From: Clostridia bacterium
Lineage (GTDB): Bacteria > Bacillota > Clostridia > Lachnospirales > WQUN01
Reading direction: 5' to 3'
Assembly (NCBI GenBank): GCA_025997155.1
Contig: BNUF01000154.1
Coordinates: 1 to 5,993, forward strand
DNA: 5,993 nucleotides
Numbering within the stretch: the stretch's first letter is position 1; each line of letters starts with the position of its first letter. Of this stretch, positions 5,886 to 5,993 are shown in pieces. Made by a program: the position numbers and the translations under genes. A model generated the notes under the pieces. It was not told where the DNA came from, made no database searches, and was given only the letters and a program-made list of their open reading frames with translations.

Positions 5886-5993
5886 AAGCGTTAGCCAACG
5901 CATCCCAAAAAGAATCAAATTTGTGCATATGAAATCTCAATCTTCTTTTAACATTTGCCCACAATTTTTCAATCGGATTAAGGTCAGGTGAAT
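5867..5993 (-). mobile_element. End of an IS630-family insertion sequence (partial)
   Basis: The transposase C-terminus ends only a few bases from the 3' end of the small gene, so one end of the insertion sequence must lie close by. IS630 elements insert at TA dinucleotides, and a TATA at 5867-5870 next to the transposase stop is a plausible edge. The matching inverted repeat lies outside the window, so the boundary is inferred only. Confidence 0.5.
5878..5993 (-). CDS. IS630/Tc1-mariner-type transposase, C-terminal part
   Basis: On the minus strand the last 37 codons read SPDLNPIEKLWANVKRRLR, then FHMHKFDSFWDALANAFK, ending at the TAG complementary to 5878-5880. The (Y)SPDLNPIExLW block is the hallmark of the DDE-type catalytic domain of the IS630/Tc1-mariner group. 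The Glu of NPIE is the third catalytic acid. The gene continues beyond the right edge of the window. It runs against the other genes and its end overlaps the last codons of the small gene by eight bases, consistent with the insertion sequence landing in or next to that gene. Confidence 0.85.
   Translation of the reverse strand, partial: SPDLNPIEKLWANVKRRLRFHMHKFDSFWDALANAFK

Noticed and set aside
1..5993. CRISPR arrays, tRNA or rRNA genes, riboswitches
   Set aside because: No regularly spaced repeats, cloverleaf or rRNA-like sequence was seen on either strand by eye.

Overview
This window looks like a fragment of a decaying conjugative or mobilizable element from a low-G+C Gram-positive host. 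Firmicutes, probably Clostridia, is an inference from the MobP2-like relaxase and the AG-rich ribosome binding sites. The first ~300 bases are strikingly AT-rich (about a quarter G+C by eye). They hold what may be the first codons of a leftward gene and a near-perfect 18-bp hairpin shaped like an intrinsic terminator. At about 280-313 the composition changes abruptly to roughly balanced G+C, with a 13-bp direct repeat at the change.

From 308 to 5885 four genes run rightward in operon-like order. (1) An Ala/Asp/Ser-rich protein with an internal repeat is broken by in-frame TAA and TAG. (2) A MobP2-like relaxase keeps its HxHxH metal-binding motif. It seems to have lost the ~100-residue stretch carrying the catalytic Tyr and has an in-frame TAG before its last ~100 codons. 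(3) A two-domain ClpA/ClpB-like AAA+ ATPase has a +1 frameshift, a Lys-to-Asn change in the first Walker A motif and an apparent in-frame deletion in the second ATPase domain. (4) A ~160-residue protein of unknown function has a +1 frameshift at a GGGG run. At the right edge, on the opposite strand, lies the C-terminus of an IS630/Tc1-mariner type transposase.

The most interesting object is a 354-residue intein (3868-4929) lying exactly between Lys and Thr of the second Walker A motif of the ATPase. It starts with Ala, has Trp after the block B His, Cys at the usual block F Asp position, and Thr-His-Asn at its end before a Thr. That is the signature of the rare class 3 (WCT) inteins. Its LAGLIDADG endonuclease has lost both catalytic Asp residues, while the splicing residues remain intact. 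A splicing-competent class 3 intein thus sits in the ATP-binding loop of a host gene that is falling apart.

In an intact relative, the relaxase would nick and pilot DNA, and the AAA+ ATPase and the small downstream protein would be conserved partners of unknown role. Here the number of lesions (three in-frame TAR stops, two frameshifts, two apparent in-frame deletions, one adjacent IS) makes a degraded remnant the best reading. Stop-codon reassignment and programmed frameshifting are weaker alternatives, and sequencing error could explain the two frameshifts.
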